The notes beneath the pieces were generated by a model. That model was not told the DNA's origin, did no database searches, and was given only the letters and a program-made list of their open reading frames with translations. The translations under genes were made by a program, and so were the position numbers. Source: Pseudomonadota bacterium (GTDB lineage: Bacteria > Pseudomonadota > Alphaproteobacteria > Rhodospirillales > Casp-alpha2). From it: 12,722 nucleotides of DNA. The DNA lies in assembly GCA_027620395.1 (NCBI GenBank), contig JAQBZY010000009.1, forward strand, positions 1 to 12,722, given 5' to 3'. Shown here one piece after another: positions 1 to 6,313 of this stretch (positions are counted from its first letter, which is position 1; each line of letters starts with the position of its first letter).

Positions 1-251
1 CCAAGTTCGGCGGCATGCTGCGCGCCTTCCAGTTCGGCGCGCCGCCGCACGGTGGCTCGGCGCCGGGCATCGACCGCATCGTCATGATGTTGGCCGACGA
101 AAAGAACATCCGCGAAGTCATCGCTTTTCCGATGAACCAGCAGGCGGAAGACCTTTTGATGGGGGCGCCGACCGAGGTTGAGCCCCGCCGACTGAAGGAG
201 CTATCCCTCAAACTCGATCTCCCGAAGCCCAAGAAGACCACTGAGGCGTGA
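1..251 (+). CDS. aspS: Aspartyl-tRNA synthetase, C-terminal end (partial)
   Basis: This is the 3' end of the gene for the class II enzyme that charges tRNA-Asp (or tRNA-Asp/Asn in bacteria lacking AsnRS). The reading frame enters at base 3 and stops at TGA 249-251. The visible part holds the class II motif 3 region, with [18 protein letters not shown], whose Arg contacts ATP in this family, followed by [22 protein letters not shown], a near-invariant bacterial AspRS block. The lysine-rich tail (PKPKKTTEA) after the fold is variable in the family. The start and the anticodon-binding domain lie outside the window. It is a housekeeping gene with no evident link to the catabolic cluster downstream. 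Identification is secure from the motif 3 and C-terminal blocks; the AspRS versus AspRS-ND distinction cannot be made from this fragment. Confidence 0.96.
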   Translation, partial: KFGGMLRAFQFGAPPHGGSAPGIDRIVMMLADEKNIREVIAFPMNQQAEDLLMGAPTEVEPRRLKELSLKLDLPKPKKTTEA

Positions 252-272
252 GCGTTCGACCCGGCATATAGC

Positions 273-292
273 TGAATTTTTATTAAAATTCA
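273..292. repeat. AT-rich perfect inverted repeat 3' of aspS
   Basis: Arms TGAATTTT and AAAATTCA (8 bp, perfect) flank a TATT loop, 21 bases after the aspS stop. It is strikingly AT-rich in a GC-rich genome. The stem contains only two G:C pairs near its base and lacks a GC core followed by a T-run, so it is not a typical rho-independent terminator. It could be a weak terminator or mRNA 3' end, or a protein-binding palindrome upstream of the lipoprotein gene. The rest of the 252-455 gap shows no gene and no convincing -35/-10 pair. Confidence 0.6.
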
Positions 293-455
293 TGGCATTA
301 TGGAAATTAACTTGAACTGTTCGATGAATTTCGCTTGCCGACGCGAATCGGTTTACCCCATACTCCGGCGTCGGTTGGACGAACCGCCCATGGGGCCGGG
401 TAGCGGTAACGCAATCGACAAATAAACATAATGGCGTGGCTCCGGGGATAAGCGA

Positions 456-1337
456 ATGAAGCGATCCATATCGCTTGCAGTCACGGCAGTCGTGCTCGGG
501 GGATGTGCTGTTCCAGTGCCGATTCAGATTGCGTCCTGGGTCGCCGACGGCATCTCCTACATCACCACCGACAAAACAGTTGCCGATCATGGAATATCGT
601 TGGTCGCCAACAGGGACTGTGCCTTATTTCGAAGTTTGACCGAGGGTGACATTTGCCGCGACGACGATATCTCCACCATGGTCGCCGATAGCACCAAGGG
701 CGCCGGGAACCGTCAGGCCATGATCCGGACCGCGGCCGAAGGCGCGGCGCCACAACCGCAAGCCGTCGACGCCCTGCCTAGTTTCCCCAACGCGCTCGAC
801 GGCGCTGAACAACTAGCCAATTTCCAAACCGCCGCCGGCAATTCCGCCCAACGCCTGCCGGAAACGCCCGAATTGACAACGGACACAGCGTCGCTCGATC
901 AACTGATGGCTGAAGCCATCGCCGAAATGGCCCGGAAACAGGTGCCGGTGGCTAAGCCGGCGATAAAGACCAAGGCGCCGATCGAGCAAGCTTCCGTCAG
1001 TGGCGCACCGCTGCCGGGTCTTTATTTGGTGATCGGCAGCTTTCGTGACTACGTCAATGCCCGCACCCTTCGCGCCCAGCACGGTACTTTGACGCCGCAG
1101 GTTCTGGCCGCCAAGGTGTCCTCCGACACGGTATTCCGCGTCGTCGTCGGCCCGTTCCATATGATCGACGGCAATCGCGTGAAATCGGAAGTCCGCGCCG
1201 CCGGCATTCAGGATACTTGGTCGATCAAGGTCGAGCCCAAGGATTGGCGATTGGCGCAACATTTGGAAGCGACGGCCGTGCAACTCGCCAACAGCGGCGC
1301 CGCTAAACACATCGAAGTCGCTGCCCTGCCGCGCTGA
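456..1337 (+). CDS. Putative SPOR-domain lipoprotein
   Basis: This 293-residue protein is probably exported and lipid-anchored. A short basic N-terminus (MKRS) and a hydrophobic stretch end in a lipobox L-G-G-C with the lipidation Cys at residue 17. Residues about 27-70 carry a Cys pair (C55, C67) in a block (TTDKTVADHGISL, then RDCALFRSL and ICRDD) that I recognise from small alphaproteobacterial outer-membrane lipoproteins. Residues about 75-185 form a low-complexity Ala/Pro/Thr-rich linker. Residues about 188-260 match a SPOR domain (GLYLVIGSF, then FRVVVGPF), which in characterised proteins binds denuded septal peptidoglycan. A role at the envelope or division site is inferred. The ATG at 456 follows a GGGG at 8-nt spacing. 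The gene is convergent with the catabolic cluster and seems unrelated to it. The SPOR call is good; the precise function is unknown. Confidence 0.82.
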   Translation: MKRSISLAVTAVVLGGCAVPVPIQIASWVADGISYITTDKTVADHGISLVANRDCALFRSLTEGDICRDDDISTMVADSTKGAGNRQAMIRTAAEGAAPQPQAVDALPSFPNALDGAEQLANFQTAAGNSAQRLPETPELTTDTASLDQLMAEAIAEMARKQVPVAKPAIKTKAPIEQASVSGAPLPGLYLVIGSFRDYVNARTLRAQHGTLTPQVLAAKVSSDTVFRVVVGPFHMIDGNRVKSEVRAAGIQDTWSIKVEPKDWRLAQHLEATAVQLANSGAAKHIEVAALPR

Positions 1338-1367
1338 TCCACCCGATCAATCCTGACATTCCGAGCG

Positions 1368-1408
1368 CTCATCCTTCGAGACGGCCCTCCGGGCCTCCTC
1401 AGGATGAG
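1368..1408 (+). repeat. Palindromic intergenic repeat, unit A1
   Basis: Outer arms CTCATCCT and AGGATGAG bracket TCGAGACG, an inner GCCC/GGGC mini-palindrome (GCCCTCCGGGC), and CTCCTC. This is the common alphaproteobacterial dispersed palindromic repeat. It lies in the convergent gap between the lipoprotein gene and the leuD-like gene, where the RNA hairpin could protect or terminate transcripts from either side. Confidence 0.85.
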
Positions 1409-1426
1409 GTGGTTGTTGGCTATTTC

Positions 1427-1467
1427 CTCATTCTGAGGAGCCCGCCTCGCCGGCGTCTCGAAGGATG
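1427..1467 (-). repeat. Palindromic intergenic repeat, unit A2 (inverted)
   Basis: This is the same repeat as A1 in the opposite orientation. It begins CTCATTCTGAGGAG, with one T for C change in the arm, and ends GTCTCGAAGGATG. The inner palindrome (CCCGCCTCGCCGGC) is imperfect compared with unit A3, consistent with drift. Confidence 0.82.
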
Positions 1468-1486
1468 GGGTGATCCGTTCCTTCTC

Positions 1487-1527
1487 CTCATCCTGAGGAG
1501 CCCGCCTCGCGGGCGTCTCGAAGGATG
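1487..1527 (-). repeat. Palindromic intergenic repeat, unit A3 (inverted)
   Basis: Starts CTCATCCTGAGGAG and ends GTCTCGAAGGATG, with an inner CCCGCCTCGCGGG palindrome. It repeats unit A2 at exactly 60-bp spacing. It ends one base before the stop codon of the leuD-like gene, so in minus-strand mRNA the hairpin would form immediately after the last codon of the nine-gene cluster. That position suits a 3'-end stabiliser or terminator, though there is no T-tract. Confidence 0.85.
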
Positions 1528-1528
1528 C

Positions 1529-2041
1529 TTAGGCGCGGTCCAACGCCGGCGCCTTCAACCGCTCCTTGAGATATGGCATCAGTCCGCCGGCGGCGACGAT
1601 CTGCATCAGATGCGGCGGGATCGGTTGGCATGTGAATTCCACACCCGTCGTCAGATCGTGCACCGTCCCAGCGTCGGGATCGACGGACAATTCATGCCCC
1701 ATGCCAATCTTTTCGGCATCGGCCAAAATCAGTGCCGGCAGACCGATGTTGAAGCAATTCCGATAGAAAATTCGGGCGAACGACTTGGCGACGACGGCGC
1801 GGATGCCGAGGATCTTCAGAAATGTCGGCGCCTGTTCCCGCGACGACCCGATTCCCAGATTGTCGGTGCCAACGAATATGTCACCCTCCCGGACGCTGGC
1901 GGCGAATTTCGGATCAATTTCCCTGAGACACATCTTGGCGCCGGCCGCCATGTCGATACCCTGATAGGATCCGATCGGCGCCAGTTGATCGGTGTCGATG
2001 TTGGCGCCATAGGCCCAGGCGCGGCCTTTGATGATGCTCAT
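1529..2041 (-). CDS. Aconitase-family hydro-lyase, small (swivelling) subunit, LeuD-like
   Basis: At 170 residues this matches the short archaeal-type LeuD/HacB/DmdB class rather than the roughly 200-residue proteobacterial LeuD. The swivelling domain carries GANIDTD (12-18), the loop-core GIGSSREQAP (63-72), and SFARIFYRN (87-95), all family hallmarks. The SSRE segment contributes to substrate binding and catalysis with the large subunit. The loop after IDTD, which carries a YLRT-type motif in studied isopropylmalate isomerases, here reads SYQGI, so the substrate may differ. The start is the ATG at 2041, which overlaps the large-subunit stop by 4 nt (ATGA) and indicates coupled translation and a 1:1 complex. 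No leuA or leuB is adjacent. Candidate substrates from the family are isopropylmalate, citraconate/citramalate, homoaconitate or dimethylmaleate. The family call is firm; the substrate is open. Confidence 0.9.
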   Translation of the reverse strand: MSIIKGRAWAYGANIDTDQLAPIGSYQGIDMAAGAKMCLREIDPKFAASVREGDIFVGTDNLGIGSSREQAPTFLKILGIRAVVAKSFARIFYRNCFNIGLPALILADAEKIGMGHELSVDPDAGTVHDLTTGVEFTCQPIPPHLMQIVAAGGLMPYLKERLKAPALDRA

Positions 2042-3300
2042 AGGAATTCCCTCGGATCGGCGATGGCGCCGTTGATGGCCGACGCCGCCACCGTAAAGGG
2101 CGAGGCCAGATAAAGTTTCGACGACCGCGGGCCGGCGCGGCCGACGAAGTTGCGGTTGGTCGACGAAATGCCGACCGCGTTTTCTTCGAGCCTGGCGGCG
2201 CCTTGGCCGATGCAGCCACCGCAACCGGTCGCCAGCACGACGCCGCCGGCGGCCTCGATGATGCCGAGGGTTCCCTCTTTCGCCGCCTGTTCGCGAATTT
2301 TGACCGACGACGGTGCAACCATGAACTTGAACCCCTTCGGAATTTGTCGGCCCTTGAGGACGGCGGCGGCCATTCGAAGATCGTCGAGCTTGGCGCCGGT
2401 ACAGGCACCCAAATATGCTTGATCGAGCTTGGTGCCGAGATGATCCGTCACCGGCGCCGCATTTTCCGGACTCGACGGCGCCGCCACCTGCGGCACCAAG
2501 GCGTCGCCATCGAGCACGACGGTACGGGCGAAGGTAGCACCTGGATCATTCTTCCAGGCGGCGATATCGATTCCGACCGCCCCCCAGGCGCTCAACTGAG
2601 CTTCCGTTTTCTCGTCCGGCTCGACGATGCCGGTCTTGCCGCCAAGCTCGGCTGCCATGTTGGCCAGCGTCATCCGCTCATCGACGGACATCGCACGGAT
2701 GGCGCTGCCAGCGTATTCGATCACCTGGTAATTGAAGCCCATGACGCCGAAGTCGCCACAGAGCTTCAGGATCACGTCCTTGGCGGCGACGCCAGCCTGT
2801 AGTTTTCCTGTAACCTTGATGCGGGCCGTCTCCGGCACTCGAATCCAGATTTCGCCGGTCGCCAGAACGCCGGTCATTTCGGTGCCGCCGATGCCGACCA
2901 TGAAGGCGCCGAGCCCGCCGGCCGTCACCGAATGACTATCGGCACCGACGCAAAAAAGACCTGGCTTCACGTGCCCGGCTTCCGGCAGCACGACGTGGCA
3001 GATCCCCTGCGCCTTGATGAAGTGCTTGACGCCGTGGCTCGCGACCCAAGCCGCCGCGTCCTTCTGGATTCTTTGGTGATCGGGTACATCGTCGTTGATG
3101 TAATGATCGGTGATCACAACAAGTTTCGAGGTGTCCCAAACCGGGACGCCGAGTTCGTCGAGTTTCCGCCCGGCCAACCGTGGCCCCGACGAATCATGCA
3201 TCATCGCCAGATCGACGGCGCAGGTGACGATCTCGCCTGGTTCGACCGACGGGCGCCCGGCGGCCTTGGCGATGATCTTTTCCGATAGCGTCTGCGGCAT
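2038..3300 (-). CDS. Aconitase-family hydro-lyase, large [4Fe-4S] subunit, LeuC-like
   Basis: This 420-residue catalytic subunit forms a [4Fe-4S] hydro-lyase with the downstream small subunit. It reversibly dehydrates and rehydrates a malate-type acid. All three expected cluster ligands are visible: Cys300 in YLGACTGAK, and Cys360 and Cys363 in TGCGGCIGQG. Other family blocks are VITDHYIND (62-70), GADSHSVTAGGLGAF (119-133) and SSTNRNFVGR (379-388). The length fits the archaeal-type LeuC/HacA/DmdA group (about 415-430), not the roughly 470-residue enterobacterial LeuC. I chose the ATG at 3300 (MPQTLSEKII) because GGAG sits 6 nt upstream and homologues typically start at this point. Two in-frame ATGs at 3315 and 3312 would add five or four residues. 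A repeat cluster separates it from the CoA-transferase gene upstream. Dimethylmaleate hydratase (DmdA) or a citraconate hydratase is a plausible alternative to isopropylmalate isomerase. Confidence 0.92.
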   Translation of the reverse strand: MPQTLSEKIIAKAAGRPSVEPGEIVTCAVDLAMMHDSSGPRLAGRKLDELGVPVWDTSKLVVITDHYINDDVPDHQRIQKDAAAWVASHGVKHFIKAQGICHVVLPEAGHVKPGLFCVGADSHSVTAGGLGAFMVGIGGTEMTGVLATGEIWIRVPETARIKVTGKLQAGVAAKDVILKLCGDFGVMGFNYQVIEYAGSAIRAMSVDERMTLANMAAELGGKTGIVEPDEKTEAQLSAWGAVGIDIAAWKNDPGATFARTVVLDGDALVPQVAAPSSPENAAPVTDHLGTKLDQAYLGACTGAKLDDLRMAAAVLKGRQIPKGFKFMVAPSSVKIREQAAKEGTLGIIEAAGGVVLATGCGGCIGQGAARLEENAVGISSTNRNFVGRAGPRSSKLYLASPFTVAASAINGAIADPREFL

Positions 3301-3306
3301 GAGTGG

Positions 3307-3310
3307 CTCC
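3307..3310 (-). promoter_or_regulatory. Shine-Dalgarno that decides the LeuC-like start
   Basis: GGAG on the minus strand, 6 nt before the ATG at 3298-3300. It overlaps the alternative in-frame ATG codons at 3310-3315, which favours the downstream start. An AAGGA inside the neighbouring repeat (7 nt before the ATG at 3315) could serve the longer form. Confidence 0.55.
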
Positions 3311-3319
3311 ATCATCAGT

Positions 3320-3359
3320 TCATCCTTCGAGACGGACCTGCGGTCCTCCTCAGGATGAG
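3320..3359 (+). repeat. Palindromic intergenic repeat, unit B1
   Basis: This is the same family as A1: TCATCCTTCGAGACGG, an inner GGACCTGCGGTCC palindrome, then CTCCTCAGGATGAG. It lies inside the minus-strand cluster, between the CoA-transferase and LeuC-like genes, close to the latter's ribosome-binding site. Confidence 0.85.
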
Positions 3360-3397
3360 GTTATCTGCGTTCCTCCTCAGGATGAGGTTATCTGCGT
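3344..3397. repeat. Tandem 27-bp duplication of a repeat half-element
   Basis: Bases 3344-3370 and 3371-3397 are identical 27-mers. Each starts TCCTCCTCAGGATGAGG and ends TTATCTGCGT. The first overlaps the end of unit B1. The copy looks like a recent slippage or duplication of the right arm plus spacer. Confidence 0.9.
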
Positions 3398-3399
3398 TC

Positions 3400-3441
3400 C
3401 TCATCCTGAGGAGCCGGCAACGCCGGCGTCTCGAAGGATGA
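3400..3441 (-). repeat. Palindromic intergenic repeat, unit B2 (inverted)
   Basis: Starts CTCATCCTGAGGAG, contains an inner GCCGGCAACGCCGGC palindrome, and ends GTCTCGAAGGATGA, seven bases short of the CoA-transferase stop codon on its far side. B1 and B2 face each other, repeating the forward-then-inverted arrangement of the A cluster, and could fold as one long structure in the polycistronic RNA. Confidence 0.85.
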
Positions 3442-3447
3442 ATTCGT

Positions 3448-4641
3448 TCATATCACTTTCTTGGCCCGAAGTTCGGCGATACGGGCCGCATCGTAACCGG
3501 CATCGATCAATAGTGCCTCCGTGTCGGCGCCGAGCTTGGGTGCCGGATTGGCCGGCGCCGGCGAACCGCCGGACTTCACCGCCGACGCGACATAGCGATA
3601 GGTGCCGTAGCCCTCGAGCTCAATGTCTTGCAACCGTCCGTGTTCGGTGACGAAAGGATTGTCGAGCGCCTGCTTGACGTCGTTGATGGCGGCGGCCGGC
3701 ACCTTGCCGGCGAAGACCGTCAGCCATTCCGCCGTGCTCCGCGCCGAAAGCGCGCCGTCCAGATATTCCTCGATCAACGGCCGGTTGGTGAAGCGTTCCT
3801 TGAAGCTTTTGAACCGCGCGTCTTCACTCCATTCCGGACGGCCGATCTTGTCGCAGAGTACCGGCCAGAACTTCTCCTTGTTGCACATCAGATAGATCCA
3901 GCCGTCCTTGGTCTTATAAAGCGCGCAAGGGGTCAGCGCAGGGTGCGCCGAGCGCGGCAGCCGGCCTTGCACGTGCCCGGCATTCAAATACCAGATCGCC
4001 GGATAGCCCAAGTTGCAGAGCGCGATGTCGAACAAACTCACGTCCATGTCGCGGCCGACGCCGGTGGCTCGGGCGCCGGTAATGCCGGCGAGCGTCGCGT
4101 AAGCCAACGCCAAGCCGGTCATCTGATCGACCACCGAAAGACCGAACCGGGTCGGCGTGTTTTCCGGCTCGCCGGTCAAGGAAAACCAACCGGCCTCGGC
4201 CTGCATCAAGTAATCGAAACCAGGCCAAGCCGCGCGAGGCCCTTCGCGGCCATAAGCCGACAAATGCGCGCAGACGATCTTCGGATTGACGTCCTGCAAG
4301 TCCTTGTAGACCAACCCGAGCTTGGCCGGCACGTCGCCACGCGCATTCGACACCACGGCATCGGCGTTGCGCACCAGATCGCGGAATACTTGCTTGCCAT
4401 CCGGCGTCATGAGATCGAGGGTCAGGCTGCGCTTGTTGCGGTTATAGGCGTGAAAGAATTGTGACTCGCCTTCGGAAAACCAATACGGACCGATATCGCG
4501 GGCGAAATCGCCGCCGTCCGGGTTCTCGATCTTTATCACTTCCGCGCCTTGGTCGGCCAGAAACATGGTGCCGAACGGTCCGGCGCCGTATTGCTCGACG
4601 GCGAGGACGCGAACGCCGGTTAGCGGCAGCGGGTTGGTCAA
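3448..4641 (-). CDS. Family III (CaiB/BaiF) CoA-transferase
   Basis: This 397-residue enzyme probably moves CoA from a donor acyl-CoA to a carboxylic acid, activating the pathway substrate or a cleavage product. The N-terminal family block is clear (GVRVLAVEQYGAGPFGTMFLAD, then GAEVIKIENP at 33-41). The proposed catalytic Asp that forms the acyl anhydride in formyl-CoA transferase aligns with Asp172 in GLSVVDQMTGL. The glycine-rich and TGEPE segments also fit. The start is a TTG at 4641: the reading frame has no suitable ATG there, a GGAG lies 6 nt upstream, the protein then begins TNPLPLTGVRV as in homologues, and the TTG overlaps the acyl-CoA dehydrogenase stop (TTGA). Members of the family act on mesaconate, itaconate, succinate, carnitine, oxalate and others, so the acid cannot be read from sequence. 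Confidence in the family is high and in the substrate low. Confidence 0.92.
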   Translation of the reverse strand: MTNPLPLTGVRVLAVEQYGAGPFGTMFLADQGAEVIKIENPDGGDFARDIGPYWFSEGESQFFHAYNRNKRSLTLDLMTPDGKQVFRDLVRNADAVVSNARGDVPAKLGLVYKDLQDVNPKIVCAHLSAYGREGPRAAWPGFDYLMQAEAGWFSLTGEPENTPTRFGLSVVDQMTGLALAYATLAGITGARATGVGRDMDVSLFDIALCNLGYPAIWYLNAGHVQGRLPRSAHPALTPCALYKTKDGWIYLMCNKEKFWPVLCDKIGRPEWSEDARFKSFKERFTNRPLIEEYLDGALSARSTAEWLTVFAGKVPAAAINDVKQALDNPFVTEHGRLQDIELEGYGTYRYVASAVKSGGSPAPANPAPKLGADTEALLIDAGYDAARIAELRAKKVI

Positions 4642-5792
4642 GAACCGCTCCGTTCGCAAAGTTGCTTGGCGATGATGATCCGCTGCAATTCGTTGGTGCC
4701 CTCGCCAATGCATAGCAGCGGCGCATCGCGGTAATAGCGCTCGACATCGTATTCCGGCGAGTAGCCATAGGCACCGTGAATCCGCATCGCCTCGGTGGCG
4801 TTTTCGAGTGCCGCCTCGGTGGCGAACAACTTGGCCATGCCGGCCTCCAGATCGCAGCGCTCGCCCTTGTCGTAGGCGTCGGCGGCGCGTTCGACCAAAA
4901 GCCTGGCCGCCTCGACTCGGGTCGCCATGTCGGCGAGTTTGATTTGGATCGCTTGGTGCTGACTGATCGGCTTGCCGAAGGTCTTGCGCTGCTGCGCGTA
5001 GCGCAAGGAATCTTCGAGGGCGGCGCGCGCCACGCCGACGCCGCGCGCGGCGACGTTGATGCGGCCGAGTTCGAGGCCGGCCAGAATCTGCTGCAATCCC
5101 CTGCCCTCGGCCTCGCCGATCAGCATTGATTGCGGCACCCGGACGTTAGAGAATTCGACCTCGCCGGTGTCGATGCCCCGGTAGCCGAGTTTCTGGAGTT
5201 TCCGTGCCTTGTAGCCGGCGGATTTAGGTACCAGCAATAGGCTCATGCCCTTATGCCGTGGCTCGGCGTCGGCGTCGGTCTTGACCAGCACCGCCAGGCA
5301 TTCGCCCTTGATCGAATTGGTGATCCACATCTTGGTGCCGTCGATCACGTAATCATTGCCGTCCTTGCGGGCTCGGGTCCGCACGGCTTGCAAATCCGTG
5401 CCGCAGTCAGGCTCGGTCAAGGCGATGCCGCCACGGATTTCGCCCGATGCAAACTTCGGCAGATATTCGCGTTTCATTTCCTCCGAACCGAACCGTTCGA
5501 CGGCGGCGGCCATGATCAGGTGCGAGTTGAAAAGACCCGAGACCGACATCCACACCGCGGCGACCCGTTCGACGATCCGCGTATAGGTCCGGGCGTCGAG
5601 ACCGAGACCGCCGTATTCGGTCGAGATGGTGGCACCGTAAAGTCCGAGCTCGGCCACCTTGTCGGCGATCTCGGCCGGGTATTCGTCGGCGTGCTCGAGC
5701 GCTCGGACGTGCGGCCGCACATCGCGCTCCAGAAACTTGTCGACGGCATCGAGGATGATCGCGCTGTCGTCCGAGATTGCGTCGGGTGCCAT
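4638..5792 (-). CDS. Acyl-CoA dehydrogenase
   Basis: This 384-residue FAD enzyme introduces an alpha,beta double bond into an acyl-CoA and passes electrons to ETF. The domain order is normal: an N-terminal helical domain (about 5-120), a middle beta domain with the signature IALTEPDCGTD (123-133) and the flavin-binding MWITN (155-159), and a C-terminal helical domain with RKTFGKPISQHQ (269-280). The catalytic base is Glu364 in CIGEGTNELQR, the position used by medium- and short-chain members. The ATG at 5792 lies 2 nt after the maoC-like stop. A TTG two codons upstream is possible but less likely. The 3' end overlaps the CoA-transferase start by 4 nt. Sequence alone does not separate isobutyryl-, glutaryl-, methylsuccinyl- and other acyl-CoA substrates. 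Being flanked by a CoA-transferase and a MaoC hydratase suggests it oxidises the CoA ester formed in this cluster. Confidence 0.94.
   Translation of the reverse strand: MAPDAISDDSAIILDAVDKFLERDVRPHVRALEHADEYPAEIADKVAELGLYGATISTEYGGLGLDARTYTRIVERVAAVWMSVSGLFNSHLIMAAAVERFGSEEMKREYLPKFASGEIRGGIALTEPDCGTDLQAVRTRARKDGNDYVIDGTKMWITNSIKGECLAVLVKTDADAEPRHKGMSLLLVPKSAGYKARKLQKLGYRGIDTGEVEFSNVRVPQSMLIGEAEGRGLQQILAGLELGRINVAARGVGVARAALEDSLRYAQQRKTFGKPISQHQAIQIKLADMATRVEAARLLVERAADAYDKGERCDLEAGMAKLFATEAALENATEAMRIHGAYGYSPEYDVERYYRDAPLLCIGEGTNELQRIIIAKQLCERSGS
4648..4651 (-). promoter_or_regulatory. Shine-Dalgarno supporting the TTG start of the CoA-transferase
   Basis: GGAG on the minus strand, 6 nt upstream of the TTG at 4639-4641. 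It lies within the last codons of the acyl-CoA dehydrogenase gene and decides the start over the longer frame. Confidence 0.65.
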
Positions 5793-5794
5793 GA

Positions 5795-6313
5795 TCAATA
5801 CCCCGCCTTGTCGTCCACGGCGTGACCGCGTTTTGGAATCAGCATGGTCCGCTCGAAAGACATGAACTCGGTGCCGTCGGCTTTCTTGCCAAGCGTCTTG
5901 ATGGTGACGATGCCCTGGGTCGGGCGGGATTTGCTTTCCCGGATCGCCAGCACCTCGCTTTCGGCATAGATGGTGTCGCCGTGAAAAACCGGCGCCGACA
6001 TCCGGACCTTATCCCACCCTAAGTTGGCGATGGTCTTCTGGCTAACGTCCGACACGCTCATGCCGGCGACGATGGCCAGGGTCAGGCACGAATTCACCAG
6101 CGGCTTGCCGAACTCGGAATGTTTCGCGTACTCGGAATCGAAATGCAGCGGATGCTGGTTCATGGTCAAAAGCGTGAACCAGTGATTGTCGGTTTCGGTG
6201 ATGGTGCGGCCGGGCCGGTGCTCGTAGACGTCACCGACCTTGAAGTCCTCCAGATAGCGGCCGTAGGATTCCCGGTAACGGTTCGGGCCGACCTGCTTGG
6301 CTTCGGCGACCAT
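5795..6313 (-). CDS. MaoC-like hot-dog enoyl-CoA hydratase/dehydratase (mesaconyl-/itaconyl-CoA hydratase-like)
   Basis: This 172-residue protein is of single hot-dog-domain size, expected to act as a dimer and add water to an enoyl-CoA. The hydratase-2 region is MNQHPLHFDSEYA (51-63). The catalytic His is His57 with the conserved Pro55-Leu-His and the following Ala63. The usual Asp of the G-D-x-N-P-x-H motif is Asn52, and the motif Asn is His54. The N-terminal block YGRYLEDFKVGDVYEHRPGR and NLGWDKVRMSAPVFHGDT recall the mycobacterial Rv2499c-type and mesaconyl-/itaconyl-CoA hydratase-related subgroup, from memory rather than a search. The ATG at 6313 shares its first-copied base with the MmgE/PrpD stop (TAATG), so translation is coupled. 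The longer upstream frame is only a shadow of that gene. The substrate is probably a short branched or dicarboxylic enoyl-CoA, which is an inference. Confidence 0.88.
   Translation of the reverse strand: MVAEAKQVGPNRYRESYGRYLEDFKVGDVYEHRPGRTITETDNHWFTLLTMNQHPLHFDSEYAKHSEFGKPLVNSCLTLAIVAGMSVSDVSQKTIANLGWDKVRMSAPVFHGDTIYAESEVLAIRESKSRPTQGIVTIKTLGKKADGTEFMSFERTMLIPKRGHAVDDKAGY

Noticed and set aside
1427..1527. CRISPR-like array suggested by 60-bp spaced repeats
   Set aside because: Only two units in register, the units are themselves palindromic with variable cores, and no cas gene is present.
1409..2113. Long + strand frame of 234 codons
   Set aside because: Its N-terminus is a translation of the palindromic repeats (the LILRSPP...RRLEGW pattern) and the rest is antisense to the LeuD-like gene; no domain is recognisable.
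1529..3300. Leucine biosynthesis leuCD operon
   Set aside because: No leuA or leuB nearby, atypical specificity loop and catabolic neighbours; the leu symbols were therefore not assigned.
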